In this document: in pieces, positions 11,352 through 24,600 of the stretch | Layout: the number at the start of each line of letters is the position of its first letter | How positions within the stretch are numbered: position 1 is the stretch's first letter | Position numbers and translations under genes: made by a program | Notes under the pieces: model-generated | Seen by the model: the letters and a program-made list of their open reading frames with translations, nothing else | Told to the model about the DNA's origin: nothing | The model's database searches: none | Assembly (NCBI RefSeq): GCF_918797505.1 | Contig: NC_092802.1 | Span: forward strand, 15,831,883 to 15,895,882 | DNA: 64,000 bases | DNA from: Bemisia tabaci | Taxonomy: Eukaryota > Arthropoda > Insecta > Hemiptera > Aleyrodidae | Direction of reading: 5' to 3'

Positions 11352-12395
11352 TTTTCCGTCTCAAAGTGTTCTTGCGCAAATTAAACACATTCTTCACTAA
11401 AATTATGCAAAATTAAAGAAAAACTGGATAAATATTTCCACATGGCATTCCGCATTTACATTACATGTGACTTCTGAAAGTGAGGTTATGAAGATTTTTC
11501 ACACCGGTGCCAACGGTGCGATTTTAGCGCGCCATTTTCAAAATTACGGGTTTTACAGCACAGCCCGCTCGAGTGGATGGGAGGGGGGTTGTCATATTCT
11601 GCGGCACGTTAGCACGCACGTAATTTGTGCAAGGCATTTTCATTACGTCTCAGAATTTTCAATAGAAATCCAATCAAATTAAAGCTATGCAGAGGATTTC
11701 CAATTTTGTCTTATTTTTATTAACTATGACTTGAGATGATAGACAAAATTTAACTCTGTCATGGCACATTTAAAATTTTTGACTGGAGTAAATGTCCAAT
11801 TTGCTCAGCTTCTGACTGCTCTTTCCCCAATTTTTTCGACAGAAAAAAACGACAGAAAAGTTGTTTCATTTCAACCACTCTCCCACAAATTGGTCTTTCG
11901 AAAAATGAAAACATCTTAAAATTTCTTTCTGAGATGGCTCCTCCTCAGAAATTCACCATCATTGTAATTTTTATATAGGAGGACCTTTCCTAAATCATCG
12001 CTCATAATAAATCGGATGGGTTTTGCGTCTCTCAAAATGAATTACCTAGATAAGTAGTAATGTCACTGAAATCAATCCTACCTGTTCCTCCAGGTAAGAC
12101 AGCTAAAGGAAACAAACTTTCTCATGTTTTTCAGGTCATTTTTTATGTGGAAAACTCATATATTACCAATTTTTCTGTCACAATGAAAGGCTTTGACAAG
12201 TTACATGTTTAGAAATTAATTGATTGAATGTAAAAGCCAATCAAAGAATATTTAATTAGCTCTGCGGAAGTTTTCAATGTATATTTGAGTCAAAATTCTA
12301 ACACTTTCCTTTGGACTATCTTGACTTGAAGTGTCCTCAGAAGTGTCGAGCACAAGTAACAGCGATTCTCATGAGGAGCACTCAATTTTTTTCAA
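11352..12395. other. UTP20 upstream region, no gene seen
   Basis: Sequence upstream of the UTP20 start codon on the minus strand. It should contain that gene's promoter and 5' UTR, but I see no TATA box at a convincing distance and no CpG island. No other feature is recognised. Confidence 0.4.
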
Positions 12396-12624
12396 ACGAA
12401 AAAAAAAAATTGCTGATTCAACAATTCAATTGCTAAAAACAGTGATTGCAATGTTTCAACGCAGATTTTACAACAAAAAAATGCTACTGTAACCACCCCC
12501 CGTGGTTAAATTAGTTTACAATGTGGTTAAAGTAGCATTTTTTTGTTGTAAAATCTGCGTTGAAACATTGCACTCACTGTTTTTAGCAATTGAATTGTTG
12601 AATCAGCAATTTTTTTTTCCGTGC
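12396..12624. mobile_element. Foldback MITE family B (copy B1)
   Basis: Near-perfect inverted repeat of about 100-bp arms. The left arm runs from an A-run through TTGCTGATTCAACAATTCAA to AAAAAAATGCTACTGTAACC; the right arm is its complement and ends CCGTG. The loop is a short CACGG-like segment near 12500. A second copy lies at 20560-20795. Confidence 0.85.
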
Positions 12625-12941
12625 AGATAAAGCTGTTTTAAGGTGCTTTTTCAAAGTCTGGGCTTGGAGAGATTAATGATTCCTCACGAGATTACTCCAG
12701 TAATTTTTTTTGTCGCTCCTTTTCTATTCATCCAAAAATTTTCAATAGGCGGAGGGGAAAGCAGCGATGATTTCCCTGTTTTACACGAACTTCCGATTTT
12801 CTTCTGTCCTGCTTTCCTTTTTTTTTCACGAAAAATCGTACAAAAACTTCCCATCTAAAACGTCATTGAAATGCTCCCAATTTTTCCCCCATTTAAACGA
12901 AGTACCCTAAATGAATGAATCCAAATTTTTTGAGCCAGCAG

Positions 12942-12992
<51 letters not shown>

Positions 12993-14348
12993 AAAGAAAG
13001 AAAGAAAAAAAAAACACACTTAAGTGTTTCAGAATTTTTGCTCTTATTCCAATATGTTGTATGCATCTACTGATCATGCTTGTGAAACAATTTGGGAGAA
13101 ATTTCTTAAAAGATAAAATATGACTGCCATCCTTCAAAAAATCAGAGCGTGAATGAATATTTGCAATGTTGCAAACCAACACGTGCAGTTTTGTGGTTTC
13201 ATATCACTGGTATTTGTTCCCATTAAAACCAGGACTGTTATTTACTTAGAGAGAAGGAGATGATTTTTCTGTGGCAACAATAAAAATGTAGACAGGAAAA
13301 GTTGGTGACGTAGCTGACGTGCGTTAAAAATTAACATACAGCTGAAAATCTCAATAAAGAGGGAAAAAGCTCGTATGAGTACAATTTTCCCTCCAAGAGA
13401 TGTGCTGTTTGGTGCAACACTAGTTACGGCCATTCAGGATGCCCGAAACGGCAGATAATCCGTTATGAAATGAGGACCAAGTCACTGCTTTATAATCATT
13501 TTAGGGCAGCAGGTTGCATTGAAACATTTTTAGACGAAATAAAACCAACGACATTTATAGTCAATAATCATTATATTTGTAGGTATAACAAGGCAAATTG
13601 AAATAGTCAGCAAATAGTATAAAATATTTTTATTTATTCATTTTCGCCCATTTACTTTTCCTCTTACAGGGTTTCTTAATTTATCGGAAACACTACTTTT
13701 ACAAGACATTGATAGTAAAGTTGTAAATTGCACATATCTCAAAGGCTACATTTTAAACTCGCCGCTGTTATTTTCCTCTTTTTTTTACACCAGTATCTGT
13801 CAAACGAAACTATATGTGCACCATGACGTGAGCCCTGCCATGCACCCATTCTTATGGGTCTCAGGACTCATGTTTTAATGCACATAGTTCCGTTTGACAA
13901 AAATACGTCAAATTATTCATGACGAAATTGACTCAAACAGCATATCAGCTGCTTTGAAATTTCGAAAATGTTCTTTTAGAAGCCCCCTGGACTCCCCATG
14001 TGCCCTCCCTAAGCGAATTTTTATACCATCTGCTCGCGAGGTGGTTCTAAAAAAGGTTCGATCTATTGAAAACCAACGGATCTGATTGGTCGAATCCGGT
14101 AACAACGGTATCCACTGGTGTTGGTGATTGATGAGACAAACTGGGACAGAAGTTCCTAAGGAGGTTCGGAACTTTAAATAAAATTCGCTTCTTGTTCAAA
14201 GCGCCTGGATCCACCTATGTTCAAATGGTGTGGTCGATACCCTTCATAGTCCACTCATTGGCCAGCGGTGCAATTTGAAAGCCTCAGTTTCGAATCGGAA
14301 AAGACGGTCAAACTTATCCTGTCCGTGATGGACGCTTTCATTCTCTTC
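12625..14348. other. Spacer between UTP20 and the amylase 3' end
   Basis: No gene is seen. It contains a long A tract (about 12950-13015) and the small foldback at 13797-13900. It should also contain the amylase 3' UTR and polyadenylation site directly left of 14349. The apparent open frames near 12650 and 12950 are low-complexity. Confidence 0.5.
13797..13900. mobile_element. Small foldback repeat family T (copy T1)
   Basis: TGTCAAACGAAACTATATGTGCA is answered by its near complement TGCACATAGTTCCGTTTGACA about 60 nt later. A related hairpin lies at 17821-17892 with the same ACTATGT...ACATAGTTCC core. Confidence 0.55.
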
Positions 14349-15574
14349 TCAAAGAATCTTCGACCGATCACTGATGACGAGATATGCAGGCTCAGCTACT
14401 GTGTCTCTCAAGTTGACCGACGATGATCTTGCCATCCCAGGGAGAGACACTTCCACGGTGCCGTCCGATTTTATTTCAACCTTTCGGCTCGTTATTCCAC
14501 TTGTGCCTCGGCAATTTTGATGTTCGGGACTGTAATATCCGGTCGCCAAGTCACAGTACACACCGGGTGAGAGCGGCACCTGGGCACAAATTTTGTCTTA
14601 GTATGCATATTTGAATTAATTGATGTTACCCTTATAGTAGCATTTTTCAACGATATTTCAACCCATTTGGCAAATAAAATCAGCCTAATATTTCCCGCGG
14701 AAAGGCAATTTTTTCCACATGCCTATTTAAAATATAATTCATTGAACTTTGTATACGAAAGTAGGGCCGGATTCACCTACTTGCCGCCCATGGGCCGCCT
14801 ATATTTTGCCGCCCCCATCTCATTCGTTTTGAAACTCGATAAAAACCAGCAAATGAACGTGCCAGCGGGGGAGGGGTGCATAAGACGCATTTAATCGTGT
14901 GGAACACATTTTTTGGGAAAGCCCTGTCAACACTACTAGCAAAAGTTCACGAAACTTTGCGCGAAAGTTAAGTTTCGTAAACCTATCTCTGTATGTGGAC
15001 AAGGCCTTCCATTCAAGAAGGTCCTGGAAGAACAAACATAAATGTGGTTCAATGATTTTAACTTCCGCCGCCGCGCCGCGAAGACCTCACCATGTTGGAC
15101 GCAATGCGTGAAGTATTCACGCAGTCTTGTAGGCGCTATGAGTTTCACGCTGACCGCACTGTGTTTGGCGCAATGCGTGAAGTATTCATGTATTCTTGTA
15201 GGCGCTATCCGTTTTTGTAGGCGCTAATATGTGTTACATGCCGATCGCCGCGCCGAGGGCTTCTCCTTTTCATCTCAAGCCCTCGTTATCATTTTTCTCT
15301 AAGTCACGCCGTTCTGGGCCAAATTGCGTGTTTGGCTTCTCTCGTAACTCGACTTATTGAGGGTGCTGTCTTTTGTATTACTAAGAGACAACAGAATTAG
15401 AAATTACTATACTTTCAGGAAATGAGATATTTTGTCGCCTTTTCTCGTTTGTAATTTTGTTTTTATAAATCCGATTTTTTTTATACCTACACTTTAAAAA
15501 ATTGCAAATTTTTGCCACCCCTTAGATTTGCCGCCATGTGTCGCCCATGTAGCCACCACCTTAAGACGGCCCAA

Positions 15575-15611
<37 letters not shown>

Positions 15612-18600
15612 GGATAATTGATAAAGACACACACTATCAGAAGGTTTTACGACATTTGGTTATTCAGGGATTCAAGAAAGGAAAACGCTTAAAATGAAAT
15701 TATATTCTTACTTTAAAAGTATGTTTCAGCGTTTTTGTGTCTGCGTTGAAGACAGCAAAACCTTTTTTTCCTCTCGTGAACGCCGCTTGAAGTTCGGTTC
15801 CGTCGTCCCAATTGCTTTGCCAGTTCTCAACTGGCGCATCTAGAATCAGAGGTAAAATTCTTTCAAAATCTAATGTATTTTGAAGAGCAATTCATGAGTT
15901 AAAAATGTGTAGAATTCAATATGGAAATACTCATACATATAAAGCTCTTAATGTAAAAATGACTGACTTTAACCGTCAGATGCTCAAGTTTTAGTCCGCG
16001 TCAAATTGACCCGACTACCTCTTCTGGAGGAGTTACGCATGATTGATTAGGATGGGGAGGGGGTTGAAAAAGCACCAGTATGTTACCAAAACGGTGAAAA
16101 TTTCACAAAAGTATTTCTGAGCTTTACAACATCGAAATAACATGGATAGTACCTCAAAAACTATCAAAATCAGTGTATATACGGGTCAATCTGACACGAC
16201 CTTGAGACTTAACGTTAACAAGAAGTCTTGGGTATCTTAAGGTTAAATGACCGCATTATTTTGAAAACTGAACTATGGATGTTTGATACTCAAGAATTTG
16301 CAAACCAGCATACGATGGATGCAGCCATTTGATGGCTCCTGCATTTGGTTGATTGTCAAACTAGCTTCTATACGCGCGCGGCTGGTTTTGCTTTCGTGGA
16401 CTAAGGTCCCTTCATCGTCGACGGTCTTCGAGAATAAATTACCTTGGACATAGTTTGTGAAAAATTTCACAATCCATTGATGAGGAGGGAATCTGTGCTC
16501 ACAGGTCCAGCCGTTGGTGCAATTGAGCGGAGAGGTTATTTTCTCAGAATCGTCCATAGGTGGTCCAGAATTCGTATTTTTGTAGCTGTACCCAGAATAG
16601 ATGTTTGGAATTTCCTTGGTATATGCCAAGATAAAAGCGTCAATTCCCTGCATCAGCGATGAATAAAACAAATTAAAAAGGCGATAGTGAATACTTCCAA
16701 CATGTTGATACATGCTCACCACAAGAGACGGATTCCGCCTTCGTTCCAATGCATAGATGTAAGCTGCGACGCCTACGCGATGCAACTATCATGGCTCGAT
16801 GGATAGCCGTGTTGCATACGTGAAAAATTGAAGGCTCTCTCTTCGGTCATTGAAGTTGCCCATGTCGATGGTTACATTAAAAAAACGCGTACCTCCATTG
16901 TGACTTAACAGACTGCCACCTTTCTCACTTCGTTATCAAAAGAAAACAACTGGCGTGTTTCTTGAAATTTTCTACATATTTTTATACTACCTCAAAAATA
17001 TTCACGTGGAACTTCTATGGAGATACTTTGATAACGGTTCTTTAAAAAAATTAAAACATATTAGAAGCTTTTAAAACATTGCAATAGAGATACACATTTT
17101 TCAACTTTAGCTGTTGAAATTATCGACGGTGAAACTACCAAACCACGTATCTCGGTTTGCGACGTCGCAGACTTCCTGTCATACTTTATTTTTTAAATGA
17201 AAAACTACTTAACGTTCAGTCTTGAAAATTTCTGTGATTTTTCCTCTTCGTGCGGAGAAAATTCTGTGAAAATTTCAAGGAATGATATTGATTTGGTCTA
17301 CCTCAAAAAAATAAAATGCGAGCGTAGATTTTTAAACACCGCAAACGAGATACGTGGTTTGGTAGTTTCACCGTCGTTATGTTGTTTCAGTGAGCAATGT
17401 GAGAAAATGTTATTGAGCAAGGATAAGGGGAGAAACTACGAGTTGTGATGTGAGTTAAGTTTTCGAGGATAAAAAATTAAATATTAAATGGTTCACTGGA
17501 GAAAAAACACATTGGATCTTGAGTCCAGACTCTTGAAAACATTGACAAGAAAATATACTCTTGATTCGATCGGATTTTAGCTTGAATCGAAACGAAATCC
17601 GCTTAAATTAAGAGGCTATTGGTTCTTGATTTAAGCTAGATTCTAATTGAATTAAGAGTACTTTTTCTTGTCGATGTTTTTAAGAGTCTGGACTCTAGAT
17701 CCAATGTGTTTTTTTCCAGTGTTGTATAGTTTCTAGTTTTGGGTTCATAAGAATCTCACATCAGGTTTTATCGGTTTTTGCTTTTTAACGCAGAGATATT
17801 TGATCGTCAATTCTAAAATGGACGTATTTATGTTAAAAGTAACTATGTGAATAGGGATTGCGTGTGACATAGTTCCTTTTGGCATAAGTACGTCCAAATG
17901 TTGAACTAATCTGCGCGAGACGTTGTCCTTACGAGCTATCGTCATTGAATTTGAATCTTTGAGAGGAGTTTCATTCTAACGAATTATTGCCTCGGAAATA
18001 AACGCCAATTGAGACTTTTAGAGGCAGTCACAAATTTTCGAGATTAAAATGCCTCAGAAACTAAACACATGGACACTTCCTCAAAATTTTATATTGGCGC
18101 AAACCACATAAAAAAGAGAAGTGAAAACCCTTAACTTAATGCTATGGTGTTAGTCGGTAAAAACGATATCAACTCTGTATTTGAACGTAAACAAAATTTG
18201 AAAATACTGGTCAAGTAAGTTACCCTCTGAATTCCATTACTATCAGAATTTGAAAATCCATTTGGCCAAGTTCCACGCTGAGTATCTTGATTTGCAGTAA
18301 GTGCTACTACTTTTTGGCTCAGGTATCTTGGGTACTTGGCTGTAAAAATAATTAACAAATGAGAGCTTCATTTTCTTATTCAAAGTAAGCGCTGAAATAA
18401 ATATCAATGGCATCCAATGCGCATTTGCATTCCATATGAACTTTCATGGGCAAGTTAGGGTGTCCCTTATTTTTTAAATTTGTAAATTTCAGGTAGGTAA
18501 ATCTCTCAAAAGTTTCTATGTGATGTAAAACACACATGCTTTTTTAAAAAAAAAAAAATTAAACAAATTTTTACCCGCTGCCCAGGGGGCGAAAAGGGTG

Positions 18601-21600
18601 CAAGCCGAAAATAGGTTATTTCATATTTTTCAAGAGTCGTCTCCGACTGAAAATGCCAAGTTATGACCCTAAGACCAAAAATTTCATCAATTCCTGAAAA
18701 TCAACCGTTTAGTAGATACAGGAGCAAACGCCATGGACGCTCGAGTCGCGAGAGTGGGGGTGCGCAAACCCTCGGGCAAGCTTTAAAATTTTTAACAATC
18801 TCTAAAATATGAATTATCCTTCTCTTTTAATCTTCGGATTAAAATTTTTGTCGCAGTTCGTTACAGATCTTTAGAGCTGAATTTTATGGATTTCGGCAAG
18901 TAATTACCTCTAGATGAGCTCACTTTCTTCAAAATTTTGAAATATTTATAACCCGGGAAGCATCCCTAGGGAGCCCGGCCGCTTAGTAGTAGGGATACGT
19001 AACTCCTTGTCATTAATAAAATTGTGCGGTTTTCTTATAAAATCCCGATTTACGCTATTATTCAATTAATTCGTGTTGCAATTTTTGTATAACTTTATGA
19101 TAGATTGTGCAATTACCACAGTTATTGATATTGGACATGGATGATTCGCCCTTCTTGAAAACTTGAGTTATCGGTTTCAGACACTCAAAATCATATTCCG
19201 CACCAACATTTTTATAATCTCCTTGATATTCGCCTGAAAAATCATTCATACATTAAGTCTAAGTGTAGTTTTGGATTTGTTTGGAATAAACATTTGATAT
19301 TAAACACACGTATTTATAAAGTATGAAGGATATCGAAACGATGCTTCAAAAATCATAGAATATTCTGTATAATTTCGTTATTTGTCTCTTTTCATCCCAA
19401 ATCACAATTCCAACTTTTCTTTCTCTTACTTCCCTTTTAATTTGAAACAAAAAAACCTAATTTTACATACGTTAGATACATTTTTCCCCTTTCTCTGTTC
19501 TTTTCAAATTCTTACACATCAGTTTTAAAGTTATTTAACAGCGTTCATAGAATTATTGGAATCGTCGTTTTATCAAGCATCTTTTACGACCGAAAAAGTT
19601 ATAAAATTAGAGGGCGTTTACCATGTATACTTGTATTTAGAAGTAATTTGTGGGAGAGTTGATTATTTGTTTATAATAATATCATGCACAATGGAAAATT
19701 TTCATGCAAATTTTGTATTGCTTCATCTAAAAGTACCTACTTAAAAAGTTGATTTCTCAGTATTTTTTATAATTTTTTTTCTGGTATGGGAAATAGTATA
19801 AAATTAGATTTAAAAGTGAGAGAATGTACTGCCTAGTGACGTCATCTGGCGGCATTTCCATTTAAACACACGCATTTTTGCAGATTAGATCATTTCGTCA
19901 TATCTTCCCCAATAATTGTTCAATTCATGAACGAAAGGTATTCTCGTGTTCAGTTCACTCAGCAGTTTCCACTTAACACGAAATTCATCAAATCTCAGAC
20001 ACCTGCAAATTTCTCCATTCTTTTAACTAATGATTTCTGGAAGTATCTGGGATAAGTATAATATTATCAAATGTTTTTTCGAGACAGAAAAAGCAACTGG
20101 AAAACAAACGGGGGATAATGTAGGGGAGGAAATGGGGGGGGGGGGGGCTCAATAAGTATTGGCTCCTACCATTATCATCAATCACTTCGAGCATCCAGAT
20201 GCACCCTTTACTTGGTACTCCGTTTACCGATACGTTTTTTAACATACCGTATATTTTACGCAAATCTTCAGGCCACATGTGTTTAGCTGCGTCAATCCTG
20301 AAAAAATACCGGTAAAAATCATACAAAGATCTATAATACTTAAATAGGAAGATAGCGTTCGAGCGTTGCGCAACGTACGCATTTGGAAGGTGAAGGGGTG
20401 TTGGAGTCTGCGTGACAGTGCGTTACAGGGGGAGAGTGGAACTGTAGTCTGGAGTTACGTGACGTGCGATTTTGAGAAAAAAAAATCGCAGATGGATGGG
20501 AGGGGGAAGGCTCTGATCGGAGTTACGAAAGCCATGATGGGACGCTGAGTTTGCGACCAACACGGAAAAAATTAAATTTCTGATTTAACAATTCAATTGC
20601 TAAAAAAAGTGACTGCAATGTTTCAATGTAGATTTTACAAAAAAAAATGCTACTTTAACCACCGCCGTGGTATAATTAGCTTACCTACATTAGTGGTTAA
20701 AGTAGCATATTCTGTTGTAAAATCTACGTTGACTCGTTGCAGTCGCTTTTTTTAGCAATTGAATTGTTAAAGCAGAAATTTAATTTTTTCCGTGTATGCC
20801 ACGTGTTACGCTGTAAGCTAAGGTTTTACTGGGCAAGGGAAAAGTGTGTCACTTATCACTGAACGTCCCTTTGGTAATTCACTCATCAATTTTGACGAAG
20901 AAACATATTTTGCGGTGCTTTCATTCTTGCTATATCTTATTATGAGTAGCTCATTTTTTTAAACTGATGACAAGCTTGAGTTATTTAAATCTAATGAACA
21001 TATATGCCAGAAGGGATTATGCATGCATGAATTGAATTAAAGGGAACTAAGTTTACAGCTTGTGAATCTTATATACACAGTTCTTTCTGATTCATGCAAA
21101 AAGCGCATTGCCTTTGACCCTGCAATAGAGCTCACCTGAAGAAAGAATCGGCTATTAAGGGATTCGCTGCGAACACCCTGTTCACCGATTCTTTGCCATA
21201 GTTTTAAATGGCAGGTCAATCGACATATCGCAAAGCACGCTACGCCACTGCTATGGACGAAACGTGTAACTTTTTTGAGCAGGTTAGCTCAACTGCAGGA
21301 TGAGAGGCAATAAGTATAGTGAATAGGAGGTAATGCGCTTTCTGGCGCGTTTATCTTATTTCGGACGTAGTTTATTTTTACATAAGCACCAGTGGCGTGG
21401 CGTGAATTGCGATGTATCGATTGTTTTGCCATTTAAAACTATGGTAAAGAATCGATTATTAAGGTGTTCGCTGCGAACACCCTATTTATCGATCCTTTTC
21501 CATGGGTTTAAATGGCAATCGACATATCGCAATTCACGCCACGCCACTGATAAGCACATCCAAGCACGAGGAAGTCTATGTTCATACCGGAATCCAGCAA

Positions 21601-24600
21601 CCCCGAAATCTATTAATTTGTTCAAGAATGACGCGATTTTTTGTTGAACGTGTCCTTGATTGTGATCCACGTCCGTAAGATCATACAATGTACAATATCG
21701 GACCTTAACATACAGAGCAAACATGAAACAAAGCACGCAAGAAACATTAGACAAAAGACACAAAAAGCGAGACGCGTAAAACATTAAAACATGGATAATA
21801 ACGGTTACAGGACATTTCGTCAACGATTTTTTGTCCGCGCACCTGTTTTTTTCCAGTAATTTACGTCCACGCGTTTTTTCGGCACGGGAGTTTCGGTCCA
21901 CGTGCCAGTTGAGACCCTAAATTAATCGGCCCACATGTAAATACAAACGACAATTGCTCACGACGTTTTTGGATGAAAATATACAATGTCTTGGAAGAAT
22001 GAGGGTTTGCTTGTTTTTTGTTTTGTCTGTTTGGTCCAACGGAGAATAATATATAGTTGAGAGTTTTGGTAAAAATGAGGGAGCGTCAATTCCATGAGAT
22101 AAAATGCACTAAAACTCTCTACACCTCTTTGTTGTAACAGGACTTAATTATCTTTCAAGAAATCCCCACTTTGTTATACCTGAACCGGATGAACCTCTAT
22201 ATTTGCCTCAGCTAAAGGCTCTTAGATTTTTCCTGCGTACGATAAGTATCTTGATTTATTTTGCGAGGAAAGATCTGTACTTTTAAAGGATGCCTGTCAT
22301 TCTTAATACGTTCAATTTCATGAAATACTGTGCAACACCTCTGTTGTGAAATAGTTGCTTCAGGCGCCGCCGCACGGCGGGCGGGCGGCCAGCGCGCAAC
22401 GCGCATTGGCGCCTACAAACCTAAGTGGATACTTCAAGCATCGTGCAATGCGTGAAGTATCCACTTAGGTTTGTAGGCGGCAGTGAGCCTCTCGCGCTGG
22501 CAGCACGCCGCGCGCCGCTCCGCTCTGTTAGGCTTTAATATTTATACTCGCATCATAGTCAGCGTTTTTTAACTAATGATTTTGAAATGCTAGCACACTC
22601 TGCATTAATTATTCTCATTTAAATTGATGGGGAAAAATATGTATCAATTTATCAAAGGAGAATAATAATATACTGTGTGTTTTTTATACATTGGTTGTTC
22701 CGTGTCTTTAATGATTTCCAAAGCACTTTAATTTTTTCTTTTACATTTTGTGCTTTTATTGTGCTGCAGCGAGGCGTACGCGCAACGAAACGCTCAAAAT
22801 TTGACGTATTTGACTCTAAAAAGATCGATGCACAAATGGGTTAGAACTAAAGATTGCGTGCTTCTTTGTTTTTTTCCTCTTTTATTCATTTTTGCAGTTT
22901 CTGTCGGCACAACTGCGGCTCATTGAGATTAATGTCGCTTGGAAAAGGTTTTACAAATATTTGTCACGTTTTAAAAATATAAATGTTTTCAAAATGAAGT
23001 AATAATTTCGTAAAGAAAAAAGAAAAAAAAGTACCCAGACATATATAAGGTGCATTGTACATTCAATATTTTAAGAATATAAATAAAATCAAATATTCAC
23101 CAATGAAAATTTAAAAGATGATTCAAAAGGAGAAAGTAATAACATTTCATTTAGAAAATGAGCAACCATAACAACGCCTCCTTCCCTCTCAATTTCTCAT
23201 TTCCATATTGTCAATATAATTTTACATACCGACTTAAATATAACGCTTGAACCAAGTCACTATTACTTATTTTTCGTGTGGGCGTAAACTACTGGACAAA
23301 AAAGATGCGCGGACAAAAAATCGTTGACAAATTGTCTTGAAACCGTAATAACATAAGGACAACGAAGGAGAATAAAACAATAGCGACGGCCGAGTGGTCA
23401 AAAAATGTGTATTTCCGATTGCGGCGTTAGGTTGAAGCGCCTTCAAATCCCAGTGACACTCTCCGCTTTGCCGGGCAGTTAGTTTAGTTGCCTATCTGAG
23501 CCAAAGTCAACTAAGCTACACACGCTTGCAAGTATACCAGTTGGCTTTATGTCTTTCAGGAGGAAAGAACGACTGAAATCCAAGCATACTGATCGTTTTT
23601 ACTTAGATAACTTCTCTAATTCGTTTCTTTCCTTCTTAATTTTTCCAATACGAATGAATTGCAATCGGTCGGTGTTTGCCTACGACATATGTACACATTG
23701 TCTGACTCTAGCCAACCACTATGGACTCTAGCCAACCACTATGGACTCCAGTTATCCGCTGCTCATGATCTGGTAAATATTTCGCGCTGCTGAATCAGCT
23801 TTTTCTGAATCCCCGCTCCCCTAATTCCCCTGCGTTTTCCATGATTTTTGAGGTTTTCCGTGCCTTTTAAACAATTCTCTATGGGTTCGGAATTTCTTAT
23901 ATTAGGCAAAAGCTATCAAATTGCCGGAAAACTGAAGTCCAAATGTTCTTAGAATGTACATGCGATAGAAAAAAGAAAAAGAAAAACATTTAAAAACGAG
24001 GTTCCGCATTGAAAATTCATACCGAAATCCAGCGACCCCAAAGTCTAATTGTCTGTTCAAGAACGTAGCAATTTTATCTTGAACGTACGGTATGGTCTGA
24101 TTCACATCTTCAAGATCACCCAATTCACAATTTCTAACCTTTCAAGGGCACACATGAAAAAATTGCATCAGCGTTTTTGAATGGGAGTACAGGTATTTTC
24201 TTGAGAAGAAACAAACACTATTTTTGGAAAAATAACTCATCACACCTATGAACTCTTTTTGTCCCCTCCTCTTCAATTGCTTCTCATATGCATTATTAAA
24301 TGTTGAAACTCCAAAAATTTGTATATTATGACCTGCTGAAAATTTCAAGATCAGTGTCTCTTCAGGAGCTAAATATTATTTAAAATACTATTGTGTGTGC
24401 ACATTTTTACTGAGAAGTTTTTCTTGCAGGAGCGATGAATTATTTTGTCTGAAATTAGGAAAAGAATCAGAATTTCAATCTAAGTTAGAATATTTGACTA
24501 TTTGCCTAGGCATTTGACAAAATGCCCGATTTAGCTATTTGCCTGCGACGTAATCATACCGAAGTTTTGTCATTGAAGTTCATTTGACAAGGTTTGTGGA

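Noticed and set aside
12946..13182. Open frame ending in a poly-Phe run
   Set aside because: Produced by the A homopolymer read on the other strand.
23378..23460. Functional tRNA gene
   Set aside because: Box A-like and B-like motifs exist but the acceptor and anticodon stems do not form.
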